A stretch of DNA of 64,000 nucleotides from Sapria himalayana (GCA_029783825.1 JAREIK010010144.1:1-64000), one strand, 5' to 3'; shown: positions 1 to 14,044, counted from the first letter of the stretch. Made by a program: numbers and translations. Notes: generated from the letters alone by a model not told the origin.

Positions 1-3000
1 ACAAATAGATAGACAGATAGATTGACAGATAGATAGTCAGATAGATAGATAGATTGATTGACAGAATGATAGATAGATTGATAAACATAAGATATATGAT
101 AGATAAACATTATATAGACTTATAGATTGATAGATAGATATATTGAGAGATTGATAGACATATTGATAGATTTAAATATAGATAGATAGGTAGATAGATA
201 GATAATTAAATAAATAATATACAAATAGATGAATAAAAGATAGATAGATAGAAAGATCGAAAAATAGAAAGATAGAAAGATAGATAGACATGCAGACAGA
301 TAGACAGATAGATAGATAATATATAGGTAGATAGATAGATAGACAGAGAGATAGACAGATAGATAAATAGATCAATAGACACATAGATAGATTACTAGAC
401 ATATTCATAGACAGATAGTCAGATAGATAGATTGATGAATAGACATAAAGATAGTCAGATAGATAGTCAGATAGATTGATAGATAAATAGATAGTTGACT
501 TTAGCAAGAAAGATAGATATATATATATATAGAATGATTGATTGATAGAAAAAATCATAAACAAATTCATAGACAAATTCATAGACAAATTCATAGACAG
601 ATTGATAGTAAGATTTATAAACAAAATATAGACAGATTATTAAACATTTAGATACACATATAGATAGATAGATAAAAAAATATATAAATTGATAAATAGA
701 TAGATAAACAGATTGATAAATAACTAGATAGTCAAATAAATCGAAAGATTATAAGACAAGAGATAGATAGAGAAACATATAGATAGATATATAGATAGAC
801 TAATAGATAAACACTTAGATAGACGGATAGATAGACAAATAGATTGATTGATTGAGAAATAAATATACAAAAAGTTAGAGAGATAGAAAGAAAGAAGGAA
901 AGATGAAAGAAAGAAAGATAGATAGATAACTGATAGATAAATAGATAGATAGACACATAGATAGATTGATAGACATATAGATAAATGATTTATATACATT
1001 TATATAGACTTATAGATATACATAGATACAGATAGACAGATGGATAGACATATTGATAGATAAAAAGGTAGATAGAAAGATAAATATAAAAAAAACAAAT
1101 AGATAGACAGAAAGATAACTGATAGATTGACATATAGATAGATAGATAAATAGGTAGAATGATAATTAGTTATACAGTTAGATAAAAATAAAGATAGATA
1201 CACACATAAATAAATAGATAGATAGATACATAGATATATGATAAATTAAATGAAGATAGATACATAAAAAGATGATATATAGATAGATAAATAGATTGCT
1301 AGACAGATAGATAGTTAGATAGATTGATAGATAGATATATAGATAGAATTATAGAAAGAGATATAGATTGATTGATTGATTGATTGACAGAAAGATAGTT
1401 AGATAGATAGTCAGATAGATTGATAAAAAAATAGATTGATAGACTTATAGAAAGAAAGAAAGATAGATAGATATATATATAATATTATATAATGATTGAT
1501 TGATTGACTGACAAATTGATAAAGAAATTCATAGAGAGATTGAGAGAAAGATTTATTGACATAAATATAGACAGATTAATAAACATATAGATACACATAT
1601 AGACAGATAGAGATATAGATATTCCGATTGATAAATAGATAGATAGACAGATTGATAGACAACTAATTGTCAAATATATTGAAAGATTATAAAACAAGAG
1701 ATAGATAGATAGACTAGTAGATAGACATGTATATATACCAATTAATAGACAAATAAATAGATAGATAAATATAAAAAAGTCAGAGAGATAGAAAAACAGA
1801 AGTAAAGATGATAGATAGACAAATAGACCAATAAACAAATAGATAGACAGATAGTAATTAAAAAAATATAAACACAATTTGATTGAAGATTAATAGAAAG
1901 ATTGATATATATACATAGATAGATAGATAGACAGATAAATAGATACATAAATAGATAGATAAATAGATAGATATACAGACAGATTGATATACAAATAGAT
2001 AGACTTATAGATATAGATATAGATAGATAGATAAATAAGTAAATCGATAGATAGATAGATGAATAGATAGATAGATAGAGAGAAAGACAGATAGAAATAT
2101 ATATAGATAGATAGATAGAATGATTGATTTATAGACATAACGATAGAAATATTGATAGACAAATTTATAGATTAGTTGATAGACAGATAGATAAACTGAT
2201 ATAAAACACATATAGATAGGCATATAGATAGACAAATTGATAGTCATATTGATAGAAAAATAGATAGACATATAGATCGAAAGATTATTAGACAGATAGA
2301 TAGATAAATAGATAATAGATAGATAGACAAATAGATAGACAAATATATATACTAATAGACATATTGATAGATACATATATATATATATATATAATTGTTA
2401 TATATATAAACTAAAAAATTTATAGATTGATACATAGTTAAATAGATAGATAAACAAATAGATAGATACACAGATAAAAAGATATAAAGATAGATAGAAA
2501 AATTGATTATTTTATAGATAGAATTATCGAAAGATAGATAGATAGATAGATAGACATTTAAATAGACTTAAAAATAGATAGATACATTGATTGATTGATA
2601 GATTGAAAGTCATATTGATAGACAAATATATATATATATATATATATAATAGATAATTAGAATGATAGATAGATAAATAAACAGATAAATAGATAGATAT
2701 ATAGAAAGATAGATAGACAGATAGATAGATAGATAGATAGATAGGTAGATAGAAAGATAGATAGAGAGACAGATAGATAGTCAAACAGATAGATAGACAG
2801 ACACACAAATAGAAAGAAAGGCATACAGACAAGCAAATAGATAGATAGATGGTATATAAGCAAATATATAGATAGTTTGATAGATAGATTTTAAGACAGG
2901 TTCATATATTTATTTATAGATAGATTGATAGATAGATAGATTTATAGATAAAATGATACATAGACAACAAATGAATAGACAGACAGACACATAGATAGAT

Positions 3001-5113
3001 AGATAGATAGACAGATATAGAGATAGATAGATAAATTGATTGATTGATTGATTGACAGATAGATATAGTTATATATGCATAGAATGATAGACACATAAAT
3101 AGAGAGATAGAATCGCAGGTTGATAGAAAGATTGATATATAGAATGTTAAACATATAGACTAATTGATAGATAAATTGATAATTAAATAGTTAGACATAA
3201 AAATATATAGATAGATAGATAGATAAACAGATAGATCTCTAGATTATTAGATAGATTGATATATAGATAGATAGATAGATAGATAGATAAATAGAAAGAT
3301 AGATAAATTGACATAAAGATAGATTGATAGAAATCTTGATTTACATATTAATACACAGATAGATTGTTAGATAGATAGACAGATAGATTGATAATAGGCA
3401 GACATACAGATAGATAGAGAGATAGATAAATATATAGAAAAATATACAGATAGTTAGACAGATAGATAGACAATTGGATAGTCATATTGATAGATAAATC
3501 AATAGGAAAATAGTTCGACAAATAGATAGATAGATAAATAGACATGTTGATAGACAGGTAGATAAATAGATAGATAGACAAATAGATAGACAGTGAAACA
3601 AATAGATACATAGATAGATAGATAGATAGATAGACATATAGATAGAAAAATAGAAAGATAGAAAGTTAGATAGATAGTTAGATAGAGAGATAGACATATA
3701 GTTAGACATATAGATAGATAGATAAACATATAGGTTGACATTAATTGATCATTAATTGATAGATTGATAGATAGATAGTTATATAAAAGGATCAACTAAA
3801 AGATATACAAATAAATCGACTAACAGATAGCTAAATAGATAGGTAGATAGTTATAAAGATAGACAAATAGATACACAGATAGCTAGATAGATTGATAGCT
3901 AGATAGTTAGACATATATATAGATAGATAGATAGATAGACATATATATAGGTAGATAGATAGCAGATATATAGGTAGATATATAGATTGTTAGAGTGATT
4001 GATAGATAGATTTATAGATAGAATGATAGATAGATTGATAGATAGTTTGATAGACATATTAATAGAAAGATTGATACACAAATTGATAGACTTATAAATA
4101 GAGAAATTATTATAAAGATAGATTTAAAGATAGACAGATGGATATATAAATAAATAAATAGATAGATATATAGATAGATAGACAAGTAGATAGATACATA
4201 GATACATAGATACATAGATACATAGATACATAGATAGACAAATAGATGTATAGATAGATTGATTGATTCATTGATAGATAGATAAATAGATATATAGATA
4301 ATCAGATAGATATATAAACAGATAGATATAAAGATAGATAGATATTTAAATAGATAGATAGATAAACATATTGACATATAAATAGATAGATAAATAGATA
4401 AATATATAAATAGATCGGTAGACAAGAAGATTAGTAGGTATATAGATATGCAGATAGATAGAAAAAAAGATAGAGAGATAGATAGATAGACAGACAGACA
4501 GATAGATAGATAAAATGATAGATAGACTTATAGATAGATTGATAGATAAAATATAGATAGATAGACAGATAGATCGGTCGATATATAGATAGATAGATAG
4601 AGAGATAGATAGAGAGATAAATAGACTATTAGATAGATAGATAGATAAGATATAGATAGATATACAGATAAATAGATAGATTGATAGATATGTAGATAGA
4701 TAGATTGATTGTTTGATTGATTGATATATTGATAGAAAGATTGATGGACAGATTGATAGATAGATTGATCGACAAATCGATAGAAAAATAGTTATATAGA
4801 TTTAAAGATTATTAGATAGATAGATATACAGATAGATAGATAAATAAACATATAGATAAAAAAAAGATAGACAATAGATTGAAAAAAAGATATATAGATA
4901 GATAAATAGATATATAGATAGATAGATAGATAGACATATAGATTGATACATAGATAGACAAATATATAGATAGATGGATAGATACATAGAAAGATATATT
5001 GATAGATATATAGATGTATAGGCAGATATACTAATAGAAAGACAGACAGATAGATAGATATATTGATAGATATATAGTAAAATTGACAGAAATATAGATA
5101 GATAGACAATATA
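1..5113. repeat. Degenerate GATA tetranucleotide array (GATA on + strand)
   Basis: The block is almost entirely GATA units with point variants (GACA, GATT, AATA, GAAA) and short TA runs, for example near 2370-2390 and 2625-2648. A small higher-order patch of GATACATA lies at about 4190-4230. The mixed GATA/GACA composition resembles Bkm-type satellites known from animals, but that is only a similarity of composition. The minus strand reads TATC, which has no stop codon in any frame, so long Tyr-Leu-Ser-Ile open frames arise without being genes. No transposon end is visible within the block. It continues off the left edge of the window. Confidence 0.95.
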
Positions 5114-5290
5114 TATAATACTACATATTTACTATAGTATATACATACATATATACTGAGTATATACATACTTATATACTAAAGTATATACATACATATA
5201 TACTATAGTATATACATATGTATATACATGGTATATACGTACTAATATACTATAGTATATACGTACGTATATACCAAGTATATACACACA
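5114..5290. repeat. Palindromic AT repeat, block 1
   Basis: Tandem 20-mer-like units such as GTATATACATACATATATAC and GTATATACGTACGTATATAC, the latter a perfect palindrome. Units are joined by short ACT/AGT linkers. The same repeat type occurs at 5931-6075, 21240-21660 and 49255-49985. Confidence 0.85.
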
Positions 5291-5930
5291 TATATATATT
5301 GCTACTGTTGCTACTATAGCTGCTGATACAAGTTGGGTGGGGGTGATGCTCGACTAATGAACTTCCCTGCCAACCACTCCTTTTGAGTTTGAGCTAGTTT
5401 TTGACGAGTCGGCTAGCTACTTCTTCCAAAATAGGACCCGATATTCCTCTTGGCACTCTCTGCCTATAAAAATTAGGTAATGTTACATTTTTCATTCGAT
5501 TGAATATAGTTTTTTGTAATCTAATAAAATTACATGACACTACATGAGCATCATCATCATCATCCTTCTAAGACTTTGTACAATTAGAACCAATGACTGC
5601 AAAACCTACAGCAAGAAAATTTATTTCCTCATACATACGCATTGTACCATGTTAAAATTACATATCTACACAATTACTAAGAGATTTAAGAAAAACCATT
5701 ATCTGCCTGGCTAGCATGGACTAGAAATATCTTCTTGCCACAACTTTGGGGTAGATCTAATACCCATGACTTTTATGACATACTTAGTAAGCAATGCACA
5801 ATGATAACTAGACCAGCCCAAGCAATTATATATATCAAATGTGTCTGTGAGTGTGTGTGTTTGTGTGTAAATGGATGTGTATGTATGACAATATATACAT
5901 GTCTACAAAAATATTAGCACCCTCTTCTGT
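5291..5930. other. Unassigned unique spacer between two palindromic blocks
   Basis: About 640 bp of more balanced composition than its surroundings. It includes a GGGTGGGGGTGATGCTCG patch near 5335 and a short GT-rich run at 5846-5885. I recognise no coding family. The longest open stretch (5735-5917, +) includes low-complexity CVCVC residues from the GT run and does not look like a gene. No counterpart was found at the equivalent place in the 21 kb copy. Confidence 0.5.
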
Positions 5931-6075
5931 ATATACTTGATATATACATACATATATACTTGGTATATACCTACGAATATACTACAGTATATATGTATGT
6001 ATTTACTCAATATATACATACATATATTTTGTAGTATATACGTACGTATATACTATAGCATTATATGTACGTATA
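5931..6075. repeat. Palindromic AT repeat, block 2
   Basis: The same palindromic unit family as block 1 (TATATACGTACGTATATA and variants). It directly adjoins the sequence homologous to 21100-21240, in the same relative order as in the + strand copy. Confidence 0.85.
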
Positions 6076-6722
6076 TATAATCACATAGCCTCACATGACA
6101 CATAGACATATACTTTCATGCAAATACACTTACCATCAAAGACAACAGAAAAAAATAATCTAAGGCTTAAAAAACATACATATAGGTCTCTCAGGCATGG
6201 TCAGTATCTTCAAGTTCTATGTCCTCGGAGTATAACATAGTAAATTTACAAACCAATAAAGATCACAACACTATACAAATGATAATAATAGATAGACTAG
6301 AGCATGCAACACCAATTTCCATTTGGTAGAAATTTCACACAATGAGATAATCATAAGCTTATTTTGAAATTACTGAATCATGAATACTCCAAGATTTCAA
6401 GTGAACTACCCATCAAAATATTCTTCTAAGTTGTCCAGCTTCATGCATCGATCCATGTTAATTATAAAAAAGTTAGAAAGTGTTAAAAAAGGGAACTAGA
6501 AGTTGAAATGACAACAGGTTGCATGGTATTGAATTTTTCCACACCCACAGGTTGATTTAGGAATTGTAATGGCTATTAACATTTCAATAGTTTAAATCCA
6601 CCGATGATCGATAAAAGTAGTCGTAGATCTGAATTGAGACAACACAGATCTACACAAAATAAAAGTGTCAAGAACAAACCTGCATTTGCATGGGACTAGA
6701 ATTTTTTCGTTCATCTCATAGT

Positions 6723-9406
6723 AGTCAGATATACAAATAGATAGATAGAGAAAAACAAAGATAGATAGATAGAAAAATAGAAAAATAGGTAGGTAAGAAG
6801 ATATATAGATAGATAGATAGGTAAGTAAGAAGATAGATAGATAGATAGAGAGATAGAAAGCTAGATAGATAGATAGACAGATAGCTAGACATATAAATAG
6901 ATAGATAGATAGATAGATAAACAGATAGAAAGAAAGATAGATACAAAGAAATATAGATAGATAAATAGACAAACAAAAAATAGATAGATAGACCAACATA
7001 TAGATAGATGGATAGAAAGATATATAGACAACAGATAGATAGATAGATTAACAAACATATAGTTAGATAAAAAGATAAACAGATAAACAAAAAGATAGAC
7101 AGACAGATTAAAAGACATATATATATATATAGATAGATATATAGACAAACAAATAGATAGATAGATAGATAGACTCATAGACAGACAAAAAGATAGTCAT
7201 ATATACATATAGATAAATATAGATAGATAGATAGATATAGATGCGGATATATATACAAAAAGATAGACATATAGATAAACACATCATCAGATAGATATAA
7301 AGACAAATAGACAAACAAATAGAGAGACAAATACAAAGATTGTGAGAAAGACAGATAGATAAATGGATATATATATATATATATATAGATAAATTGATAG
7401 ATAGATGGATAATAGACGGAAAGATATTTGGATAAAAGGTTGGATAAATTAGTGGATAAATAGAAGGAAAAATAGATGGATAGATAGATGGTTAGAGAGA
7501 TGGATAAAGATATATAGATAGATATATAGATAGACAGATAGATAGATCAGTTGGTAGATAGATAGATATATTGAAAATTAAATAGACAAATAGATAGATA
7601 GATAAATAAATAGGTAGACAGATAGATAAACATATAGATTGATAGATAGTTATATATACAAATAGATAGAGAGATAATTAGAGAGATTGAGAGATAGATA
7701 TATAGATAGATAGACATATGGACAGATAGATAGATAGTTACTTAGATAGATAGATAGTTAGAGAAATAGATAAATAGATATATAGATAAATAAATAGATA
7801 GAATTATATATAGATTGAAAGATAGATAGATAGATAGATATATAGTTAGATAGAAAGATTTTAATTTAAAGAGGCACATAGTAAGACATATAGTTAGACA
7901 AATAGATAGACAGATAGATTGATAGATAGATCAATAGATAGATTGATAGATAGATAGATAAATAGATAGATAGACACATAGACACACATATTGACAGACA
8001 TATAGAAAAACAGATAGACCAAAAGATAGGCAGACAGCTCAATTGAAAGATTCATAGATTGGCAGATAAATATATAGCTAGACAGGTAGATTGACAAACG
8101 TATACATAGATAGACAAACTGATAAATAGGTGGATAGACACATAGATAGATAGATAGAAAAAAATAGATGGACATATTTAGATATATAGATTGATAGGCA
8201 GATAGATAAATTGGCAGACATACAAATAAATAGATAGATACACAAATAGATAGGCAGACATACAGATAGGTAGATAAATAGATAGATAGACATAATGATA
8301 TATAGATAGATAGATATATAGATAGATAGACAGACATACATATTGATAGAATGATTGATATAGATAGATAAACTGATAGTTAGACAAATAGATAGTTAGA
8401 TAGACAAACAAATAGATATATAGATAGATAAATAGACAAACCAATAGATGGATCAATAGATACATCAAAAGATAGATATATAGATAGATATTTAGATAGA
8501 TTGATAGATAGGTATACCAATAGATAGATAGATTCACAAAGTAATAGATAGACAGAAAGATAGACATATAGAAAGATATATAGACAAATATATAGAAAGA
8601 CAAATAGATAGATAGATATATATATATAGACAAATAGATAGATAGAATGATTAATAAATAAATAGATATACACACTGATAGATAGTTAGATAGATAGACA
8701 GATAGATAACCAAATAGATAGAAAGATAGGGAGATAGACTAATAGATATTCATATATAGATAGTCATATAGATAGACTGATAGAGAGATAGATAGAAAGA
8801 CATATAGAATGATAGGTAAATAAATAGATAGACATACAAATATATAGATTGATAGAAACACAATTAGAAAGATATAAAGATAGATAGATAGAAACACATT
8901 TAGAAAGACATAAAGATAAATAGATAGATAGATAGAAAGATAAATGAATATATAGAAGGATAAAAAGATGGATAGAAAGACCAATAGAAAGATGGAATGA
9001 TATATGAAAGATAGTTCGATAGATAGATGGATAGATAGAAAGAAAGATAGATGGATAAATTGTTGGATAGATAGATTAATAGATAGATGAATAGATAGAT
9101 AGATAGAAGGATAGAAAGATGGATAAATGGAAGGATAGATAGATGAATATATAGATGTATATAAAAATTGATAGAGAGAAGGATATATTGACAGATAGAT
9201 AAACATATTGATAAATAGATAGATAGACTGATAGATAGATGGATAGATAGAAAAATCAATAGAAATATAGATGGATATAAAGATGAAACGATTTGCGAAT
9301 AGTTAAATGGATAAATAAATGGCTAGAAATTCTTATAGATAGATGGATATATAAATAAAAATATAGAGGGATAGAAAGATGGAGAGTTAGAAAGATTGAT
9401 TGATAG

Positions 9407-9437
<31 letters not shown>

Positions 9438-9492
9438 GAAAGAAAGAAAGATAGATAGATAGATAAACAGACAGAAAGATAGATATGTAGAT
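6723..9492. repeat. Degenerate GATA array, second block
   Basis: GATA units with frequent GACA, AATA and GAAA variants. Between about 8880 and 9370 the units are often GGATAGAA/GATGGATA, a distinct sub-family. A TA run sits at 9407-9434. Orientation is the same as the first array. The block ends around 9492 in AT-rich sequence without a recognisable transposon end. Confidence 0.95.
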
Positions 9493-9883
9493 AGAAAGAG
9501 TTATATTCAAAATAAAAAAAATATTATCTATTTATGAACTATATTTTCTTTTTTAACATAATTATAAAAACAAAATAATTTACAAATATGCCAACTTCAT
9601 TTATTTATATGAGTATAATGATAGTTATTTTAATATAAATATTAAAAAAACAACTATTTGAATAAAATAGAAGCTCATATAATTCATAATTTCATTTTAC
9701 ACATTAATATGCTTCACGCACACACACACACGCATACACACACACACATATGCACACACAAACACATGCGCACACACACACCCACACAAATATTTGTTTT
9801 AAATATAAAGAATTTACCATATTTTATAAATTGTGTACAATATATAATATTTTCTTTTAAATATATTTACACACACACACACA

Positions 9884-9920
<37 letters not shown>

Positions 9921-10161
9921 GTTTCGTGTGTAACTTTAAAAATACATTACGTATATAAGTATATATGTGTGTTTGTGTAGGTGTACAGTAGTATATGCAT
10001 ACATACAAGTGTATACACACAACTTTGAAAATGTAGATACATGTGTGAATATATAAAAAAAGCACAAAAATGTGTATGCTAATATATAATGTATAGTAAT
10101 GTATATGATGTATAAATGTGTGTGTGTGTGTGTAGGGTAGTGTATATGAAATATATATTAA

Positions 10162-10231
<70 letters not shown>

Positions 10232-10279
10232 TTAAGATTAATTTTGAGAAAAAAATTAATTGAGCAGATAAATATTAAC
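9493..10279. repeat. AT-rich spacer with CA, TA and GT microsatellites
   Basis: AT-rich sequence containing a CA tract (about 9715-9785), a CA then TA tract (9868-9916), a GT patch (10118-10132) and a TA tract followed by a GT tract (10165-10226). Open frames crossing this block encode only His-Thr or Tyr-Ile repeats and are not counted as genes. No transposon terminus was found. Confidence 0.8.
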
Positions 10280-10775
10280 ATGTTCTACAAATTCGTGAGA
10301 GCCGGAGGAAAAAGTCACATTATTGCAAGATACAACTAATCTCCCATCTATAAAACTTTGCCTCAAATTTTGAACAGAGAACTATATGCAATGATAAGGT
10401 TCATTCAATACTACATACCATGGAATTACATTTCCATTCAGTGATATAATTAGTTCAACTAAAAAATCGATCTAATATCTTCTTCAAATACTCTACTATC
10501 TTCTTTTCTAGTCATGATAAGCTATTTTCAATTTTGATTATATGTACATTTCTTTTCTAATATCTCTAGTTAAACTATTGTAATAGGAGAATCCATCAAA
10601 TCAATCTCAGCCTGACTTCTTTCTTTTCTATGAGATATTTGATTATAGAATAATTAGAATATACTATCACTTTAGTTCCCACTAAATATGATATTAACTT
10701 ACCAAAAGAAAAGATTGTTGATACAAGTTCTTTCTATATAGTGGTGTAATTTAATTGGTCAATTGAGAGTGTGTT
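10280..10775 (-). pseudogene. Ty3/gypsy reverse transcriptase/RNase H relic
   Basis: On the minus strand, conceptual translation from about 10772 gives TLSIDQLNYTTI, then after a stop KELVSTIF, then SYLVGTKVIVYSNYS, IIKYLIEKKEVRLRLI and WILLLQ. These match, in order, the conserved end of the reverse transcriptase and the RNase H domain of plant Ty3/gypsy polyproteins (family pattern: LNYTTTEKELLAVV, SYLVGTKVIVYTDH, IKYLLTKKDAKPRLIRW). A weaker stretch, KFEAKFYRWEIS near 10360-10330, resembles the segment after RNase H. Several in-frame stops show it is dead. No LTRs or integrase were recognised, so it is a fragment. It is the only sign of a gypsy element in the window. Confidence 0.85.
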
Positions 10776-11297
10776 GTTATCATAATATATGATAACTATT
10801 TATAAATACTTGTATAACAATATAAAACTCTTCATAATTATATTTAACTATACTTGTAATATGTAAACTTATTTTATAACTTTATTAATAACTATATATA
10901 ACTATTTTTTTAACTATATAATATAAAATAACTATATGAGTAATTCTATATAACTATTTTTAACAAGATATATCATATGTATATAATATATAACTATATA
11001 TATTTGTATTTTACTATATGTATAAGTATATATAACTATATCTTTAACTACATGCAAATTTATAACTATATGTGTATAACTATATATAAATATTTGTATA
11101 ACTATGTAATACTCTATATAATTAAATATAACTATATTTGTATCTATGTATACATAGATGTATTCATTTAATTAAATCAATATATTTATTTATAACTTTG
11201 TATATATTTATATATAACTATTTATAACTACTTGTATGAATATTTTATATATAATTATATGTTTAACTATATAACTTTTTTTAATTATATATACTCT
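10776..11297 (+). repeat. AT satellite (TATAACTATATGTA-type), left part
   Basis: Tandem AT-rich sequence built on TAACTATATGTATAAC-like motifs. It is interrupted by the ARF retrocopy and resumes at 12063. The stretch 11060-11275 matches 12430-12610, which places it in the same repeat of about 515 bp period. Confidence 0.8.
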
Positions 11298-12062
11298 AGG
11301 TATAAGAACATATAGAGGTGACCTCCCTCTCTGGTGACTATCTCTTGAGGTCTATTGATTCTGTTCTTTTTCTCATTAGATCTCTCTACTGCCATATGAC
11401 AGAGGGATTGAGATTTAGTGGAAGAAATGGGGTATACGTTCAAAAAGCTGTTCAGCAGGTTGTTTGCCAATAAGGAAATGAGGATTTTGATGCTAGGTCT
11501 TGATGCTGGCAGAAAGAAAACCATTCTGTATAAGTTGAAACTTGGTGAAATTGTCAGCACAATTCCTACTATTTTGGTGTACAGCAATGACAGAGATTGA
11601 CTTGATGAAGCTAGAGATGAGTTGCATAGGATGCTAAAGGAGGAAATGCTTCGAGATGCAGTTTTGCTCGTGTTTGCCAATAAGCAAGTTCTTCCCAATG
11701 CAATGAATGCAGCTGAAATTACTGACGAGCTAGGACTTCACTCTCTTTTCCAATGCCATTGGAACATTTAGAGCACCTGTGCGACCTCTGGTTAGGGCCT
11801 CTATGAGGGTCTTGATTAGATTTCCAATTATATTGCTACCAAGTCATAAATAATTTTAGCCTAAATCTTTACCTATTTTTCTTAAGTTTTGTTATGTTAT
11901 GTGGATGACATAATTTGTTTCTAAGGGGATTCAAATTTTATTTATATTTATATATTACATGCCTGAAATACAAGACCGCATTTACTTTGTTCTGATCTAT
12001 TGTAAGTCAAACTTGTTTTTTTTCTGTTTTACCATTGGATCCCAAAGGTATAAGAACATATA
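11298..12062 (+). mobile_element. Retrotransposed ARF mRNA copy with 17-bp target-site duplication
   Basis: The 17-mer AGGTATAAGAACATATA occurs at 11298-11314 and again at 12046-12062, exactly bounding a segment that differs sharply from the satellite on either side. The segment holds a 5' leader of about 110 bp, an ARF-like coding region without introns and a 3' trailer. Target-site duplication and lack of introns point to LINE-type reverse transcription of an mRNA. No clear poly(A) tail remains. The host site is the AT satellite, which continues on both sides. Confidence 0.85.
11427..11849 (+). pseudogene. Processed pseudogene of an ADP-ribosylation factor (ARF1-like GTPase)
   Basis: ARF proteins are Arf-family small GTPases that recruit coat proteins to Golgi and endosomal membranes. 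Starting at ATG 11427, translation gives [20 protein letters not shown], then [16 protein letters not shown], all diagnostic of ARF1. It then jumps directly to YSNDRD and a stop. About 40 residues that carry switch I, switch II and the DVGGQ motif in the family are deleted. After the stop the same frame continues with [38 protein letters not shown] and a C-terminus ending IATKS before TAA at 11849. Further damage: the P-loop reads GLDAGRKKT instead of GLDAAGKTT, the NKQD motif is NKQV, and three more stops follow. It is intronless and cannot encode a working GTPase. Confidence 0.93.
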
Positions 12063-13785
12063 AATATAAATATTTGTTTTTGACTATATGTATAACTATA
12101 AAATATTATACATAACTATATTTAAAAATATAATTAACAACATATATTTAATATACATTTTTATATTATAACATATATAATAGGTATTTTACCATATATA
12201 AAATAATATAAAAATAGGTATTTTACGATATACAAGACCGCATTTACTATATTTAAATATGTATTTTAACATATATATACTATAGAAAAATATATCTATA
12301 CATATATAAAATTATATAAAAATATATATAAACCTACATGTATAAATATAAGTATAACTATATGTATAACCATAATTAATTATATTTAAAATTATATGTA
12401 TAATAACATACAACATTATGTTTAACTACATGTGTATAACTATATATAAATATATGTATTACTATGTAACACTATATAATTAAATATAACTATATTTGTA
12501 ACTCTATATACATATATGTAAATCATATATGTATTTATAACTTTATATATTTATGTATACCTATTTGTATGAATATATATATATATATATAACTATATGT
12601 TTAACTATATAAAAATATTTATAGCTATATATCTATATGTATAATAACATATAACTATAAATAATTATATCTTATTATATGTATAACTATCAAACTTTAT
12701 ACATAACTATATTTAAATATATAATTTGCAACTTATATTTAAAATATATTTGTATATATTAGTATATAAAAATGTATTTTACTATATTTATACCTATACA
12801 TAACTATATGTAAAAATATATAAAATTATATGAATAAATATATATACCTACATGTATAAATATAAGTATAACTATATGTGTAACTATATTTATAATTACA
12901 TGTATAACAACATACAACATAATGTTAAATTTTATGTGTATAACTCTATATAAATATTTGTAAAACTAAATAAAACTTTATATAATTAAATATTACTATA
13001 ATTTTAACTATTTATACATATATGTATACATATATGTAAATCTATATATTTGTTTATAACTTAGTATATATTTATGTATACCTAAATATAACTACTCGTA
13101 TGAATATATGTATATATAACTAAATGTTTAATGATATATAATTTTTTACAATATAAATATTATATTTATAATAAAATATAACTATAAATAATTCTATCTT
13201 ACTATATGTTTACCTATAAAAACATATAGATAACTATATTTAAATATATAATTAAAACATATATTTAATATACATGTTTATATATTAGTATAAAAAATGT
13301 ATTTTAGTATATCCTACCTATACATAACTATATGTATAAATATATGAAATTATATGAAAAATATTTATACATACATGTATAAATATAAATTTAACTATAC
13401 ATCTAACTATATGTATAACCACATGTAATTATATTTATAATTATATGTATAAAAACACACAACATAATATTTAACTATATGTGTATAATTATATATAAAT
13501 ATTTGTATAACTATAAATAACTCTATATATACAAATATAACTTTATTTTTAATTATGTATACATATATGTAAATCTATATAATTTTTTATAACTACTTTG
13601 TATACATTATTTTTAATTATGTATACATATATGTATATATAATGTTTGTAACATTGTATACATTTATGTATATCTATTTATAACTACTTGTATGCATATA
13701 ACTATATATAACTATATGTTTAACTATATGTAACTATTTATAACTACATTTACTATATGTATACTAACATATAATTATATATGGG
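12063..13785 (+). repeat. AT satellite of about 515 bp period, right part
   Basis: Three successive copies can be followed by landmarks. CTACATGTATAAATATAAGT-type sequence occurs at about 12336, 12850 and 13371, and the ACAACATTATGTTTAACTA-type motif at about 12410, 12910 and 13455, giving periods of about 500-545 bp. Within the array a shorter 12-14 bp TAACTATATGTA rhythm is visible. The same satellite appears in inverse orientation at 50010-50830 inside another CACTA element, so it probably belongs to the CACTA family rather than to the host locus. Confidence 0.8.
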
Positions 13786-14044
13786 ATAATACTAATTTGT
13801 TGCATTAACATGAAATTAAATGGCAAAAGATATAATATCAACAATTTGTAAGCACATAGCATTAGAGTGTCTGTTGGTCAGGTTCATATATGGTATAATA
13901 CAAATAAGGGTTGTACTCTTACATAATCTCATCCCTTAGCCTCAGGCTCATATATGAACTCATATATGACAAAAGATGTAATATTTGATAGGTTTGTACA
14001 AAATTTTTTTTCTTTTATGTAATTTCTCATTCTAACACTGCATT
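13786..14044 (+). other. Unique CACTA internal sequence upstream of the transposase gene
   Basis: About 260 bp with repeated CATATATG(A/G) words and no coding potential that I can see. It separates the satellite from the polypyrimidine tract. No CACTA-type terminus is visible here, so the 5' end of the element was not located. Confidence 0.5.

Larger units (their letters stand above)
5114..6722 (-). mobile_element. Inverted fragment of the CACTA 3' region
   Basis: Read on the minus strand, 6722-6590 matches 20918-21020 (both contain cttgacactttattttgtg-type sequence), and 6260-6061 matches 21100-21260, including the shared motif CTGACCATGCCTGAGA. After this both copies run into palindromic AT repeats. 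The fragment is therefore the region just upstream of, and including, the palindromic repeat of the CACTA element that ends at 22544. It lacks the terminal inverted repeat and the last 885 bp or so. Relative to 20.9-21.2 kb it has about 260 bp extra at roughly 6290-6560. GATA arrays of the same orientation abut it on both sides. Confidence 0.8.

Noticed and set aside
4190..4235. Regular short repeats that could suggest a CRISPR-like array
   Set aside because: Units are contiguous GATACATA without unique spacers, in a plant genome. This is a simple microsatellite.
172..9510. Dozens of open frames of 60-165 codons on the minus strand of the GATA arrays
   Set aside because: They are translations of TATC repeats (Tyr-Leu-Ser-Ile), open in several frames at once, and reflect composition rather than genes.
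9658..10281. His-Thr-rich and Tyr-Ile-rich open frames
   Set aside because: They come from CA/GT and TA microsatellites. The 155-codon minus-strand frame mixes several of these tracts.
10977..11171. Asn/Tyr/Ile frame in the AT satellite
   Set aside because: It follows the satellite period and has no family resemblance.
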